Source: Oscillospiraceae bacterium (GTDB lineage Bacteria; Bacillota; Clostridia; Oscillospirales; Ruminococcaceae). From it: a DNA stretch of 64,000 nucleotides. Below, one piece after another: positions 1-9,197 of this stretch. Both the position numbers and the translations under genes were made by a program. Below the pieces are notes generated by a model, which was not told the DNA's origin, did no database searches, and saw only the letters and a program-made list of their open reading frames with translations. The stretch spans positions 79,578 to 143,577 of the forward strand of contig JAIHAL010000004.1 of assembly GCA_020054675.1 (NCBI GenBank), written 5' to 3'. Each line of letters starts with the position of its first letter. Position 1 is the stretch's first letter.

Positions 1-788
1 AAGATTTCCTCTTTAAGCCAATGCCCTTTCTTCAAGTTCGTTATCCATTTTGGCATAATAACATTGATTTCCTTTACCGGAAAGGCAAAGAGCACCTGTG
101 TTATTATATCCTTAATGTCATTTTCATCAAGGTCAAGGCAATTTACCGGAATAACCGGAGTTTGATATTTTTCCTGCAAGCTTTGACAAAGCTCCTTAAC
201 CTGCTTTGTATCCGGTTCAACGCAGTTCATAAGGATTACAAACGGCTTGTTTATTGCCTGCAATTCTGAAATTACCCTTTCCTCGCATTCCTCGTATTCC
301 TCTCTCGGAATATCGGAAATGCTCCCGTCGGTAGTGACAACAAGGCCTATTGTCGAATGTTCGGAAATTACCTTTTGCGTGCCCACTTCAGCCGCCATAT
401 TGAAAGGAATTTCATCCTCAAACCACGGCGTCATAACCATGCGCGGAGCTTCGTTTTCAATGTATCCAAGTGAGCTTGGAACGATATATCCAACGCAATC
501 AATCATCCTTACGTTGAATTTAGCCTTATCGCCAAGCCTTACTTCAACAGCCTCCTCGGGGATGAATTTTGGCTCTGTCGTCATTATGGTTTTTCCGGCG
601 GCGGATTGGGGCAATTCATCAATTGCCCTGCCTCTCATATATTCGCTTTGTATATTAGGGATTACAAGGGTTTCCATAAACCTTTTTATAAATGTGGATT
701 TGCCTGTTCTTACCGGCCCGACAACTCCTATGTAAATGTCGCCGTCCGTCCTTTTGGCTATATCGCTGTAAATATCATTGCTTGGCAT
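1..788 (-). CDS. spoIVA: Stage IV sporulation protein A (5' part; runs off the left edge)
   Basis: SpoIVA is the ATPase that polymerises on the outer forespore membrane and forms the basement layer of the spore coat. About 262 N-terminal residues are present; the family is usually near 490, so the C-terminal half is outside the window. The protein starts MPSNDIYSDIAKRTDGDIYI and has a clear Walker A motif (GPVRTGKST) at about residues 24-32. The ATG at 788 has a GGAGG site a few bases upstream. The gene follows the SipL-like gene on the same strand with a 61-base gap, which suits a two-gene mother-cell operon, since SipL is known to bind SpoIVA in Clostridioides difficile. Identification is from family recognition. 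Confidence 0.95.
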   Translation of the reverse strand, partial: MPSNDIYSDIAKRTDGDIYIGVVGPVRTGKSTFIKRFMETLVIPNIQSEYMRGRAIDELPQSAAGKTIMTTEPKFIPEEAVEVRLGDKAKFNVRMIDCVGYIVPSSLGYIENEAPRMVMTPWFEDEIPFNMAAEVGTQKVISEHSTIGLVVTTDGSISDIPREEYEECEERVISELQAINKPFVILMNCVEPDTKQVKELCQSLQEKYQTPVIPVNCLDLDENDIKDIITQVLFAFPVKEINVIMPKWITNLKKGHWLKEEI

Positions 789-849
789 ATTATACCTCCA
801 AAAACATATTTGCCTTTTGGGCTTTAAATTTTTACCGGATATCTAATTT

Positions 850-2403
850 TTAATCAACTATCGGAATTAAAATCATTCCATGCTGCGAAAGCACTTCGCT
901 TTCAAGCTCGTTTTCCTCCATTATTGCGTTTACGGAGGTGCTGTATTTTTTTGCAATATCCCAAACCTCTTCGCCCTCATCGGCAAAATAAAGCTTTAAG
1001 GCATAATCCCCTTCCCTTGCTTTGGATTTCGTCCCGTCAACGCTTATTTCGGAAACTATTTTTGCTTCTGTTATTTCCCTTAACATTCCGGTTATTTTTA
1101 TTTCGGATTTAAGCTCCACAACATTTGTTGAAACCAAATTATACGAACACGATACCACTGCTGCCTTTGCGTCAAAGATACTATAAGGCGAAACCCTGCC
1201 AACGTCTATAACATGCTCAAACGGGATTTCGCTTTCAAGCATAACCGGTACGCCTTGGTCATTCTTTGCAAGCACAAGATAAAGCACGCTGCCCATTATT
1301 TCAATTTGTCCCTTATCCGATAAAATCCTTGATATTATGTTGTTTATTTTGCTCCAAACGTCATATATCCGCTCAATATTGCCATCCTTGTATTCAACGC
1401 TTGCTCTGGACAAATGGCTTTCGCAGAACTGTCTTGGGAATTTCTCTATTCTTGCGTTTGAAAATTCACATTCGCATGGATATGTAGTCGAATAGGCATC
1501 CGTAACTATATCTGCAATCGCATTTCTTGCCGCAATGCAGTTTATCAAAAGCATCAGTTCACATTCAAGCAGCTTGTTCTCACCATCCGCATTTGCTTTC
1601 GGAATAATTTCGCAGCTTATTGGAGTGACATCCGCAATGCTTTCAAAGCGGTCATCTATGCCGTTCATATCCATAATCTGGCTGAAAGGAACCGTAAACT
1701 GCATTGCCTCCAAACTGTCCGCCCCGTCTTTTTGGCATGAGTAAAGCAGATTAACCTGTGCCTCCCCTTTTACCATTACCTTATTGGCAATTATTTTTTT
1801 GTCAAAGCTCGGAATTACGGCATCGCTTCTTATTATGCTTATAACTTCCGGCTTTGAATATCCAAGGTCGATTTCTTCTGTTACGGTTATACGCTTTTCT
1901 GCAAAAATTTTCTTTGAGGCGTGCTCAAACGGAGTCTTTTTAAGCTGCACATTCATTCCGTAAGCATCGCATATGATGTTTTGCTTTTGCTCATGGCATG
2001 CACGGATTTTTACCGAAACCGCTCCCCTTAAATCAAGCCTGCGCTGGTTTACCGCCCTGCAATTTACATAATCGGTCTTAGGTCTTAAAACAATCTCCGG
2101 ATTCTCAACCGTCTTGCCCAAATCAACGGTCTTTGAATAGTTCATCTTTTGCTCAACACAGTTTACAGCGCTGCTTCCCTCGGAGCAGTAAAGTATTTTT
2201 ATGCACACCGCCAAATCATAGCACAATTTGTCCCCCGATACGGAACACGAAACAATCATAGGCTCCAATCGGCATTTTATCAGCCTGAATATATCGGGAT
2301 AATAATCCGGCAAAATGCAGTCCAATTCAACCGACTGCTCCTGTACGCTGTCAAATATCACCTCGTTTGCCGCCAATATTTCACGGTTAACTTTAAAATC
2401 CAT
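850..2403 (-). CDS. sipL: SipL-like protein: DUF3794 repeats with C-terminal LysM domain
   Basis: A 517-residue protein with no signal peptide or membrane segment. Most of it is made of DUF3794-type modules (recurrent blocks around LDCILPDYYPDI and related strands). The last 50 residues or so form a LysM domain (YFADEGEEVWDIAKKYSTS...). This is the architecture of SipL, the SpoIVA-interacting coat morphogenetic protein of clostridia, whose LysM domain contacts SpoIVA. The ATG at 2403 is preceded by AGGAGG. It lies directly upstream of spoIVA, which supports the SipL role over a generic DUF3794 protein. The symbol is by analogy with C. difficile and rests on domain order and context. Confidence 0.85.
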   Translation of the reverse strand: MDFKVNREILAANEVIFDSVQEQSVELDCILPDYYPDIFRLIKCRLEPMIVSCSVSGDKLCYDLAVCIKILYCSEGSSAVNCVEQKMNYSKTVDLGKTVENPEIVLRPKTDYVNCRAVNQRRLDLRGAVSVKIRACHEQKQNIICDAYGMNVQLKKTPFEHASKKIFAEKRITVTEEIDLGYSKPEVISIIRSDAVIPSFDKKIIANKVMVKGEAQVNLLYSCQKDGADSLEAMQFTVPFSQIMDMNGIDDRFESIADVTPISCEIIPKANADGENKLLECELMLLINCIAARNAIADIVTDAYSTTYPCECEFSNARIEKFPRQFCESHLSRASVEYKDGNIERIYDVWSKINNIISRILSDKGQIEIMGSVLYLVLAKNDQGVPVMLESEIPFEHVIDVGRVSPYSIFDAKAAVVSCSYNLVSTNVVELKSEIKITGMLREITEAKIVSEISVDGTKSKAREGDYALKLYFADEGEEVWDIAKKYSTSVNAIMEENELESEVLSQHGMILIPIVD

Positions 2404-2553
2404 ATTTTCCTCCTATCGCCTTTTCTAAGGCTAAATAAAATTTTAACGCAAGGGCTTATACCACCGGCTTTGCTAAAACATTTATATTCATTTTGCAACG
2501 CTTGTATGCACACAGATTTTTTTAAAAAGACAAATTTATTTTTAAAAAAGCCC

Positions 2554-2582
2554 TTGATATTTTTTTGAATTTATTATACAAT
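2554..2582 (+). promoter_or_regulatory. Sigma-A-type promoter of the GH31 gene
   Basis: TTGATA at 2554-2559 and TACAAT at 2577-2582 are separated by exactly 17 bases. The GH31 start codon is 32 bases downstream, after a strong AAGGAGG site. Confidence 0.7.
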
Positions 2583-2596
2583 GTAATCAATTACAT
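2581..2596. promoter_or_regulatory. Candidate operator, ATGTAAT-CA-ATTACAT
   Basis: A perfect 7-bp inverted repeat with a 2-base centre overlaps the end of the -10 box and the expected transcription start of the GH31 gene. A repressor bound here would block initiation. No regulator gene is adjacent, so the cognate protein is unknown. Confidence 0.45.
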
Positions 2597-2613
2597 AAGG
2601 AGGTTTAAGCTAT

Positions 2614-4953
2614 ATGAAATTTTCAGACGGCTTTTGGTTAAATCAAAAAGGCTTTGAAGTAAATTATGCAAGCGAAGCCTATGAAACGGTTGCAAATGAA
2701 GACTCCATCTCAATCCTTGCAACACCGTACCACATTTCAAACAGAGGGCAGACCCTTGCCGGGCCCATTCTTGACATTAATTTTTCGTCCAAAAATGAAA
2801 ACGTTATCAAAGTGACGATAGACCACTACAAAGGCGTTTTAAACAAGGGGCCGCGCTTTGAAATCAATGAGGATAAAAATTTTAAGCCGCAAATCATAAA
2901 CAATGAGGATTATGCCGAGCTTATTTCGGGAAAGACACGCGTCCGCATAAGCAAAAAAGGCGGCTGGCTTGTTGAATACTTTTACGGCGACAAAAAACTC
3001 ACTTCATCCGGATGGAGAACCACTTCCGTGATAAAAGAAGACAAATTGAGAATGCAAAAACGCCTTGATTTTGCGGCTGCTGATGAATTCTGGTCATACC
3101 CGCAGGAGGCCGTGACTTCCTATATCCGCGAGCAGCTCTCGCTTTCCGTAGGCGAATGCATTTACGGCTTTGGCGAAAAATTTTCAACCTTTGTAAAAAA
3201 CGGCCAAACCGTTGAAATTTGGAATTCCGACGGCGGAACCTGCTCCGAACAAAGCTACAAATCAATCCCTTTCTATGTTTCTTCAAGGGAATACGGCGTA
3301 TTTGTAAACCATCCCGAAAAGGTTTCATTTGAAGTTGCTTCCGAAACGGTTTCAAGGGTATCTTTTTCTGTTCCCGGGGAACATCTTGAATATTTTATCA
3401 TCGGCGGAGAAAATCTTACAGAGGTAATTTCCAATTACACAACACTTACCGGAAAGCCTGCACTTCCGCCTGCGTTTACTTTTGGGCTTTGGCTTACAAC
3501 TTCATTCACAACAAAGTACGACGAGGAAACGGTAACCTCATTCATTGACGGAATGGCTGAAAGAAAAATCCCATTGCAGGTATTCCATTTTGACTGCTTC
3601 TGGATGAAAGAATACGAATGGTGCAATTTTGAATGGGATACAAGGCAATTCCCGGACCCCAAGGGAATGCTTTCAAGGCTCAAACAAAAAGGCCTGTCCA
3701 TATGCGTTTGGATAAATCCGTACATTGCTCAGCGTTCAAAGCTTTTTGACGAGGGCGTAAAGGGAGGATATTTCATTAAAAATCCCGACGGAAGCGTTTT
3801 CCAGACTGATATGTGGCAGCCGGGAATGGCAATAGTGGATTTTACAAACCCCGCCGCCTGCGAATGGTATGCCTCAAAGCTGCGCGTGCTCTGCGAAATG
3901 GGTGTTGATTGCTTTAAAACCGACTTCGGCGAAAGGATTCCCACCAAGGCGGTTTACTTTGACGGTTCCGACCCGGTTAAAATGCACAACTACTATACAT
4001 ACCTCTACAATCAGACGGTATTCAATGTTCTCAAAGAATATTACGGCGAAAATAAAGCTTGTCTTTTTGCAAGAAGTGCAACCGCCGGAAGCCAGAAATT
4101 CCCTGTACACTGGGGCGGCGACTGTACGGCCGAATATTCCTCAATGGCGGAAACAATCCGCGGAGGACTTTCTCTTTGCCTTTCCGGCTTTGGATATTTC
4201 AGCCACGACATAAGCGGATTTGAATCTACCGCAACTCCGGATATTTACAAGCGCTGGGCGGCATTCGGACTCTTCTCATCCCACAGCAGGCTGCATGGAA
4301 ATTCCTCATACCGTGTTCCGTGGCTCTTTGACGAAGAATCCTGCGATGTTTTAAGATTCTTCACAGAGCTTAAAGGAAAGCTTATGCCGTACATCTTTGC
4401 CCAAGCGGTAAAAACTTCAACGGTTGGAATACCCATGATGAGGGCTATGGTAATGGAATATGCAAGCGACCCTGCATGCCTTTATCTTGACAAGCAATAT
4501 ATGTTTGGCGACAACATCCTTGTTGCCCCGATTTTAAACGAAACAGGCGATGCTGAATACTATCTGCCGGAAGGCACATGGACAAATATTATCTCCGGCA
4601 AGGAAATTAAGGGCGGAAGGTACATAAGAGAAAAGCATGATTACTTCTCTATTCCCGCGCTTGCAAAGCCAAATTCAATAGTGGCTTACGGAGATTTCAA
4701 AGGCAATTTTGAATATGATTACCTCGACGGCGCAAACTTTGTAATTTATGCCCTTGAAGACGGGAAAACGGCCTCCACAACCGTTTACGACAAGGATGCA
4801 AACAAAATATTTGAGCTTTCGGCAACAAGAAAGGGAAATAAAATTCAAATCACCCATACTCCCACTGAAAAAGCCTTTACAGTAACTGTTTCCAACGGCC
4901 CGTCCGCAAAAATTTCACCAAACAGCCACGAAGCTATCGAAATAAATCTTTAA
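2614..4953 (+). CDS. GH31 alpha-glucosidase/alpha-xylosidase (YicI-like)
   Basis: A 779-residue GH31 enzyme, the usual length for YicI-type alpha-xylosidases, which release alpha-linked xylose from xyloglucan oligosaccharides such as isoprimeverose. The N-terminus (MKFSDGFWLNQKGFEV) matches the YicI subgroup. The nucleophile motif KTDFGERIP places the catalytic Asp at about residue 437. WGGDCTAEYSSM gives the acid/base Asp at about 503. There is no signal peptide, so it should act in the cytoplasm. It is a single gene with its own promoter and a strong hairpin terminator. Xylosidase is preferred over glucosidase from overall likeness to YicI, but specificity cannot be settled by eye. Confidence 0.9.
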   Translation: MKFSDGFWLNQKGFEVNYASEAYETVANEDSISILATPYHISNRGQTLAGPILDINFSSKNENVIKVTIDHYKGVLNKGPRFEINEDKNFKPQIINNEDYAELISGKTRVRISKKGGWLVEYFYGDKKLTSSGWRTTSVIKEDKLRMQKRLDFAAADEFWSYPQEAVTSYIREQLSLSVGECIYGFGEKFSTFVKNGQTVEIWNSDGGTCSEQSYKSIPFYVSSREYGVFVNHPEKVSFEVASETVSRVSFSVPGEHLEYFIIGGENLTEVISNYTTLTGKPALPPAFTFGLWLTTSFTTKYDEETVTSFIDGMAERKIPLQVFHFDCFWMKEYEWCNFEWDTRQFPDPKGMLSRLKQKGLSICVWINPYIAQRSKLFDEGVKGGYFIKNPDGSVFQTDMWQPGMAIVDFTNPAACEWYASKLRVLCEMGVDCFKTDFGERIPTKAVYFDGSDPVKMHNYYTYLYNQTVFNVLKEYYGENKACLFARSATAGSQKFPVHWGGDCTAEYSSMAETIRGGLSLCLSGFGYFSHDISGFESTATPDIYKRWAAFGLFSSHSRLHGNSSYRVPWLFDEESCDVLRFFTELKGKLMPYIFAQAVKTSTVGIPMMRAMVMEYASDPACLYLDKQYMFGDNILVAPILNETGDAEYYLPEGTWTNIISGKEIKGGRYIREKHDYFSIPALAKPNSIVAYGDFKGNFEYDYLDGANFVIYALEDGKTASTTVYDKDANKIFELSATRKGNKIQITHTPTEKAFTVTVSNGPSAKISPNSHEAIEINL

Positions 4954-4966
4954 TACCCCATAAAAC

Positions 4967-5012
4967 AAACCATCCGTCAAGACTGCTGTAAACAGTCTTG
5001 ACGGATGGTTTT
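4967..5012. terminator. Bidirectional terminator between GH31 and the glycogen operon
   Basis: A near-perfect hairpin (AACCATCCGTCAAGACTG, 7-base loop, then its complement) with A-rich and T-rich flanks. It lies between two convergent genes and can serve both. Confidence 0.9.
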
Positions 5013-5023
5013 ATTCTTAAATT

Positions 5024-5221
5024 TTATTTACCACGATACTTGCTTGCAAATGCATTAAACCAAAGCACAATAATTATTATGCATCCCAAAGCAATTGGTT
5101 TAAGTATTGACGGAAGTATTCCCTGCCCCGAAAGAACCAGAACAACCACCATTACGGCTATTACGGAAAGCTGGGTTATGTAGGCCGTTAAAAACTTTTT
5201 AAACTCTTTATCCTTATCCAA
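5024..5221 (-). CDS. Small two-TM membrane protein at the end of the glg operon
   Basis: A 65-residue protein with a charged N-terminus (DKDKEFKKFL) and two hydrophobic helices at about residues 15-32 and 38-58. No family is recognised. The start codon is TTG at 5221, with a good GGAGG site 7 bases upstream. It begins 19 bases after the glgA stop, so it is probably co-transcribed with the glycogen genes. The spacing and ribosome site support a real gene; a link to glycogen metabolism is only positional. Confidence 0.65.
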   Translation of the reverse strand: MDKDKEFKKFLTAYITQLSVIAVMVVVLVLSGQGILPSILKPIALGCIIIIVLWFNAFASKYRGK

Positions 5222-5240
5222 CGCAAACCCTCCGGAAATT

Positions 5241-6662
5241 TTAATATTCTCCCGTCAGTTCCCTGTAAAGCCCAAGATAAAGCTCCGCCGAATGTCCCCA
5301 GCTGAAGTCCTGCCTCATGGCGTGGGAAACAAGCTTGCCCCACTGCATCCTCTTATCGTAATACTCCTTTGCCCTCCTGCAAGCGTCAAGCATGTCATGA
5401 GCATTATAACTCTTAAACGTAAATCCGTTCCCGCCTTTTTCACCGGCATCCTTAATGCTGTCGCGCAGACCTCCGGTTTCCCTTACAATCGGGATTGTGC
5501 CATACCTTAACGCGACCATTTGTGCAAGGCCGCAAGGCTCGCTTTGAGATGGCATCAGGAACATATCCGCTCCCGCATAAATCTTCCTTGCAAGTTCAGG
5601 AACAAATCCAAGCGTAACGCTTACCCTATCGCGATAGCGCCATGACATTTCATTAAAAAAATCCTCATAAATTTTTTCGCCTGAACCAAGTATTGCAAAT
5701 TTATAGCCAAGCGCAAGAATATCTTCAAAAACGTGCTTTATTAAATCTATTCCCTTATGCGACACAAATCTGGTGACTATTCCGATAACAGGTTCATTGC
5801 CCCCGGCAAGGCCCAATTCTTCAAGAAGCTTTTGCTTGCAGATTGATTTGCCTTTTTTGTCCGATGCCGAAAAATTAGCCGGAATAAACGGGTCGGTTTC
5901 AGGATTATAATTATCGGTATCTATTCCGTTTAAAAATCCGCAAAGCTTGTACTGTTTCTTGACAAGGATTCTGTCAAGTCCATGAGAAAACCACGGGTCT
6001 AAAATTTCCCAAGCATAACTCGGCGAAACGGTGGTAATCTTATCGGCGCATTCAATTGCACCTTTCATCATATTTACACAGCCGTCATATTCCAAAAGGC
6101 TTGAATGGTAAGTAGGAATCCCAATTACTTCTTTGATAAGTTCCAAGCCATATTTGCCCTGATATTGTATGTTATGTATCGTAAACACGGTCTTAATATT
6201 TTCATATTCCGGCTGGTAGCGGTAAAAAACATCATAATAAACCGGAACCAAAGCAGTCTGCCAATCATTTGCATTTATTATCTGCGGCATAAAATCAATA
6301 TGTTTAAGCATTTCAAGTATTGCCCTTGAAAAGAAAACAAATCTTTCCGCATCATCATAAAAGCCGTACAGGCCATCCCTGCCAAAGTAATATTCATTGT
6401 CAAGAAAATAATATGTAACTCCATTGACAATAGAAGTCAAAATCCCGCAATACTGCTTTCTCCAAGAAACATCAACCGTAAAATTCGTTATATACGTCAT
6501 GCTCGCCCTTAAATCGGGTTTTATGTTCTTATAGAGCGGCATTACGACGCGGCAGTCATGACCAGCCTTTACAATTGCCGAAGGGAGCGAACCAGCTACA
6601 TCCGCAAGTCCGCCTGATGCCGCAAAAGGAAGAGCCTCGCTTGCTGCATATAAAATCCTCAA
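5241..6662 (-). CDS. glgA: Glycogen synthase (ADP-glucose type, GT5)
   Basis: Transfers glucose from ADP-glucose to the growing alpha-1,4 glucan. It is 473 residues long, normal for bacterial GlgA. The N-terminus has the family signature in the form ASEALPFAASGGLADVAGSLP, and the C-terminal half has the second nucleotide-binding region (MFLMPSQSEPCGLAQM and RETGGL). The start is TTG at 6662; moving to any later ATG would delete the N-terminal ADP-glucose motif, so TTG is chosen, with AAAGGA upstream. The usual Lys-Thr/Ser before GGL is Ala-Ser here. It is last of the four enzymes in the operon glgB-glgC-glgD-glgA. Confidence 0.93.
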   Translation of the reverse strand: MRILYAASEALPFAASGGLADVAGSLPSAIVKAGHDCRVVMPLYKNIKPDLRASMTYITNFTVDVSWRKQYCGILTSIVNGVTYYFLDNEYYFGRDGLYGFYDDAERFVFFSRAILEMLKHIDFMPQIINANDWQTALVPVYYDVFYRYQPEYENIKTVFTIHNIQYQGKYGLELIKEVIGIPTYHSSLLEYDGCVNMMKGAIECADKITTVSPSYAWEILDPWFSHGLDRILVKKQYKLCGFLNGIDTDNYNPETDPFIPANFSASDKKGKSICKQKLLEELGLAGGNEPVIGIVTRFVSHKGIDLIKHVFEDILALGYKFAILGSGEKIYEDFFNEMSWRYRDRVSVTLGFVPELARKIYAGADMFLMPSQSEPCGLAQMVALRYGTIPIVRETGGLRDSIKDAGEKGGNGFTFKSYNAHDMLDACRRAKEYYDKRMQWGKLVSHAMRQDFSWGHSAELYLGLYRELTGEY

Positions 6663-6800
6663 TATTTTTCATTCCTTTCCCAAAAGAAATAAAACATCCG
6701 CAAAACCAGCTTAAATTCATTATAAAACAATTTTTATTAAAAAGCAATTGACACATGGAATAAATTTACAATATTTTCTATTTAATTTATAGCAATTTCG

Positions 6801-7925
6801 CTATATTGAAGCTCCCTTTCCGACAAAAAGAGGATAGAATTGCGAGCCGGTAAGCAATCTGTAATTTCCTATTGCAACATTTTTATCCGTTATTACATAG
6901 TTAATATCGCATTTTTGCCCTATTTCGGTATCCTGCATAAGAATTGAATTTTTAACAACCGCACCCTTGCCAACCTTTACTCCTCTGAAAAGCACAGAAT
7001 TTTCAACCGTGCCCTCAATTATGCATCCGTCGGCAATAAGCGAATTTTTAACCGAGGACTCAAATCCAAATTTTGCGGGAGCACTGTCGCGAATTTTTGT
7101 ATAAATAGGAGTTTCCTCCAAAAAGAGCTTCTCACGCACCCTTGGGTCAAGCAATGCCATATTGGCCTTATAATAGCTGTTCATGCTGTCTATTTTGCTG
7201 AAATATCTATCATGCCTGTATCCGATGACTTTATAATCCCTTACCCTTGCCTGCAAAACATCCCTTTCAAAGCTGTAAAGGCTTCTGCTCATAGCCTCCA
7301 TTACAATATTTTTAAGGAATTTCTTTGAAATAACATACATATTAAGGCTTACATCGCAGGCACCGCTTATTTGAGGATTTATGAGAACATCATATATCCT
7401 GCCGTCCTCATTTACGGCAAAAACGGTTGCGCACTTTGCCTGTTCCATTGAAACTATGCATCTTCCGTATACAACGGTAATATCGGCAAGGGATTCAATA
7501 TGCTTTTTTAATACTTCTTCATAATCTATCGTAGTAACAATATCGCAGTCGCTTAGCAGAACATAGTCGGCAATGGAATTTTCAACAAAATCCCATATGC
7601 CGTAAAGGGCTTCAAGTCTGCCGCGGTACATTCCGCTGCCCACATGGCTGAATGGCGGCAGGAGATGCAATCCGCCTTTTTTCCTTGCAAGGTCCCATTC
7701 CCTCCCTGAACCAAGATGGTCAAGAAGCGATTGATAGTTTGATTTCGTAATTACGCCAACCTCGTCAATTCCCGAATTAACCATATTTGAAAGCGGAAAG
7801 TCTATGAGCCTGTATCTTCCGCCGAAAAGTATCGAACCCATAGTTCTTGCCTTTGTCAAATCAGCCACATGGCTGTCATGCATATTTGCAAAAATAAGTC
7901 CAAGCACACTGCCTCTGTTCGTCAT
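6801..7925 (-). CDS. glgD: Glucose-1-phosphate adenylyltransferase, GlgD subunit
   Basis: A GlgC paralogue of about 374 residues that forms the heteromeric ADP-glucose pyrophosphorylase with GlgC in Firmicutes. The nucleotidyltransferase fold shows GGRYRLIDFPLSNMVNSGID, and the C-terminus is a left-handed beta-helix with hexapeptide-like repeats (EGTVENSVLFRGVKVGKGAV). The canonical GlgC nucleotide-binding loop GGxGxRL is replaced by LIFANMHDSHVADLTKAR, which marks it as the modulatory GlgD type. The ATG at 7925 has GGAGGAATT just upstream. A longer frame to 7955 would overlap glgC and lacks a ribosome site. Confidence 0.92.
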   Translation of the reverse strand: MTNRGSVLGLIFANMHDSHVADLTKARTMGSILFGGRYRLIDFPLSNMVNSGIDEVGVITKSNYQSLLDHLGSGREWDLARKKGGLHLLPPFSHVGSGMYRGRLEALYGIWDFVENSIADYVLLSDCDIVTTIDYEEVLKKHIESLADITVVYGRCIVSMEQAKCATVFAVNEDGRIYDVLINPQISGACDVSLNMYVISKKFLKNIVMEAMSRSLYSFERDVLQARVRDYKVIGYRHDRYFSKIDSMNSYYKANMALLDPRVREKLFLEETPIYTKIRDSAPAKFGFESSVKNSLIADGCIIEGTVENSVLFRGVKVGKGAVVKNSILMQDTEIGQKCDINYVITDKNVAIGNYRLLTGSQFYPLFVGKGASI

Positions 7926-7938
7926 AATAATTCCTCCG

Positions 7939-9141
7939 TTAAATGCTTTCAGCAATATTTTGCTTTGGAAGAATTCTTGTATTTTCGGAAATGGTCACAT
8001 TGTGGCCAACTACAGCAATTCCCCACTCGCTTTTATTTATTATTGATTCCGGCCTTGCCCCTATTACGGCATTTGCTCCGATTGTGCAATCCTCGCCGAT
8101 AATTGCATATTCAACCACAGCTCCGGATTTAATGACCGAACCCGGCATGATTATGCTGTCCCTGACTATTGCGCCCTCCTCTATTGTAACTCCCGGGGAA
8201 ATTACAGAAAAATCGACACTTCCATAAACTACTGCGCCCTCGCATATCATGGAGTTTTCAACCACTGCATTCGGGCCTATGTACTGTGGAGGCATTATGG
8301 GATTTCTTGCGTATATTTTCCACACAGGGTCATAAAGATCAATCGGTATATTGGGATTTAAAAGGTCCATATTTGCCTCCCAAAGGCTGTCGATTGTTCC
8401 GACATCCTTCCAATAGCCTTCAAAAGGATAGGCAACCATTTTTTGCCCGTCTTTAAGCATTGTGGGAATAATGTCCTTTCCAAAATCCTTTGTAGCATTT
8501 TCATCATTTTCATTTTCAATAAGATATTTTTTAAGCTTCTCCCAGTTGAATATATAAATGCCCATTGAGGCAAGAGTTGATTTCGGCTGTTTTGGCTTTT
8601 CCTCAAAATCCACAATCACGCTGTCCTCATTTGCCGTCATAATGCCGAAACGCGGGGCCTCTTCAATTGAAACATTTAAAACAGCTATGGTGCAGTCGGC
8701 TTCTTTTTTCTTATGGAAATCCAGCATTTGCGAATAATCCATCTTATAAATATGGTCACCGGAAAGTATAATCACATATTCCGGTCTGTATCTGTCAACA
8801 AAGCTCATATTCTGGTAAATCGCATTTGCCGTGCCCTTATACCACTGCGCTCCAAGCGCAGTCTGAAAAGGAGGCAGGCTATGCACTCCGCCGTGGATTT
8901 TATCCAAATCCCACGGCTGGCCGGTTCCTATGTAATCATGGAGAACAAGCGGCTGATACTGGGTAAGGACTCCAACCGTATCAATGCCGGAATTGATGCA
9001 GTTTGAAAGCGGAAAATCTATAATTCTATATTTCCCGCCATAAGGAACGGCAGGTTTTGCCATATCCTGCGTCAGAGCATAAAGCCTGCTGCCTTGACCT
9101 CCCGCAAGCAGCATGGCTACGCATTCTTTCTTTACGTACAT
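7939..9141 (-). CDS. glgC: Glucose-1-phosphate adenylyltransferase, catalytic subunit
   Basis: Makes ADP-glucose from glucose-1-phosphate and ATP, the committed step of glycogen synthesis. It is about 400 residues. The intact nucleotide loop [14 protein letters not shown] is followed by [20 protein letters not shown], the catalytic-region motif [16 protein letters not shown], and a C-terminal beta-helix. The ATG at 9141 follows CGGAGGAATTT. The stop is 13 bases before glgD, whose ribosome site fills the gap, so the two subunits are translated in tandem. Confidence 0.95.
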   Translation of the reverse strand: MYVKKECVAMLLAGGQGSRLYALTQDMAKPAVPYGGKYRIIDFPLSNCINSGIDTVGVLTQYQPLVLHDYIGTGQPWDLDKIHGGVHSLPPFQTALGAQWYKGTANAIYQNMSFVDRYRPEYVIILSGDHIYKMDYSQMLDFHKKKEADCTIAVLNVSIEEAPRFGIMTANEDSVIVDFEEKPKQPKSTLASMGIYIFNWEKLKKYLIENENDENATKDFGKDIIPTMLKDGQKMVAYPFEGYWKDVGTIDSLWEANMDLLNPNIPIDLYDPVWKIYARNPIMPPQYIGPNAVVENSMICEGAVVYGSVDFSVISPGVTIEEGAIVRDSIIMPGSVIKSGAVVEYAIIGEDCTIGANAVIGARPESIINKSEWGIAVVGHNVTISENTRILPKQNIAESI

Positions 9142-9197
9142 ATAAATTCCTCCGTTTGGCATGTTTTAAAAAATACATACACGCCGCAAAAATATTT

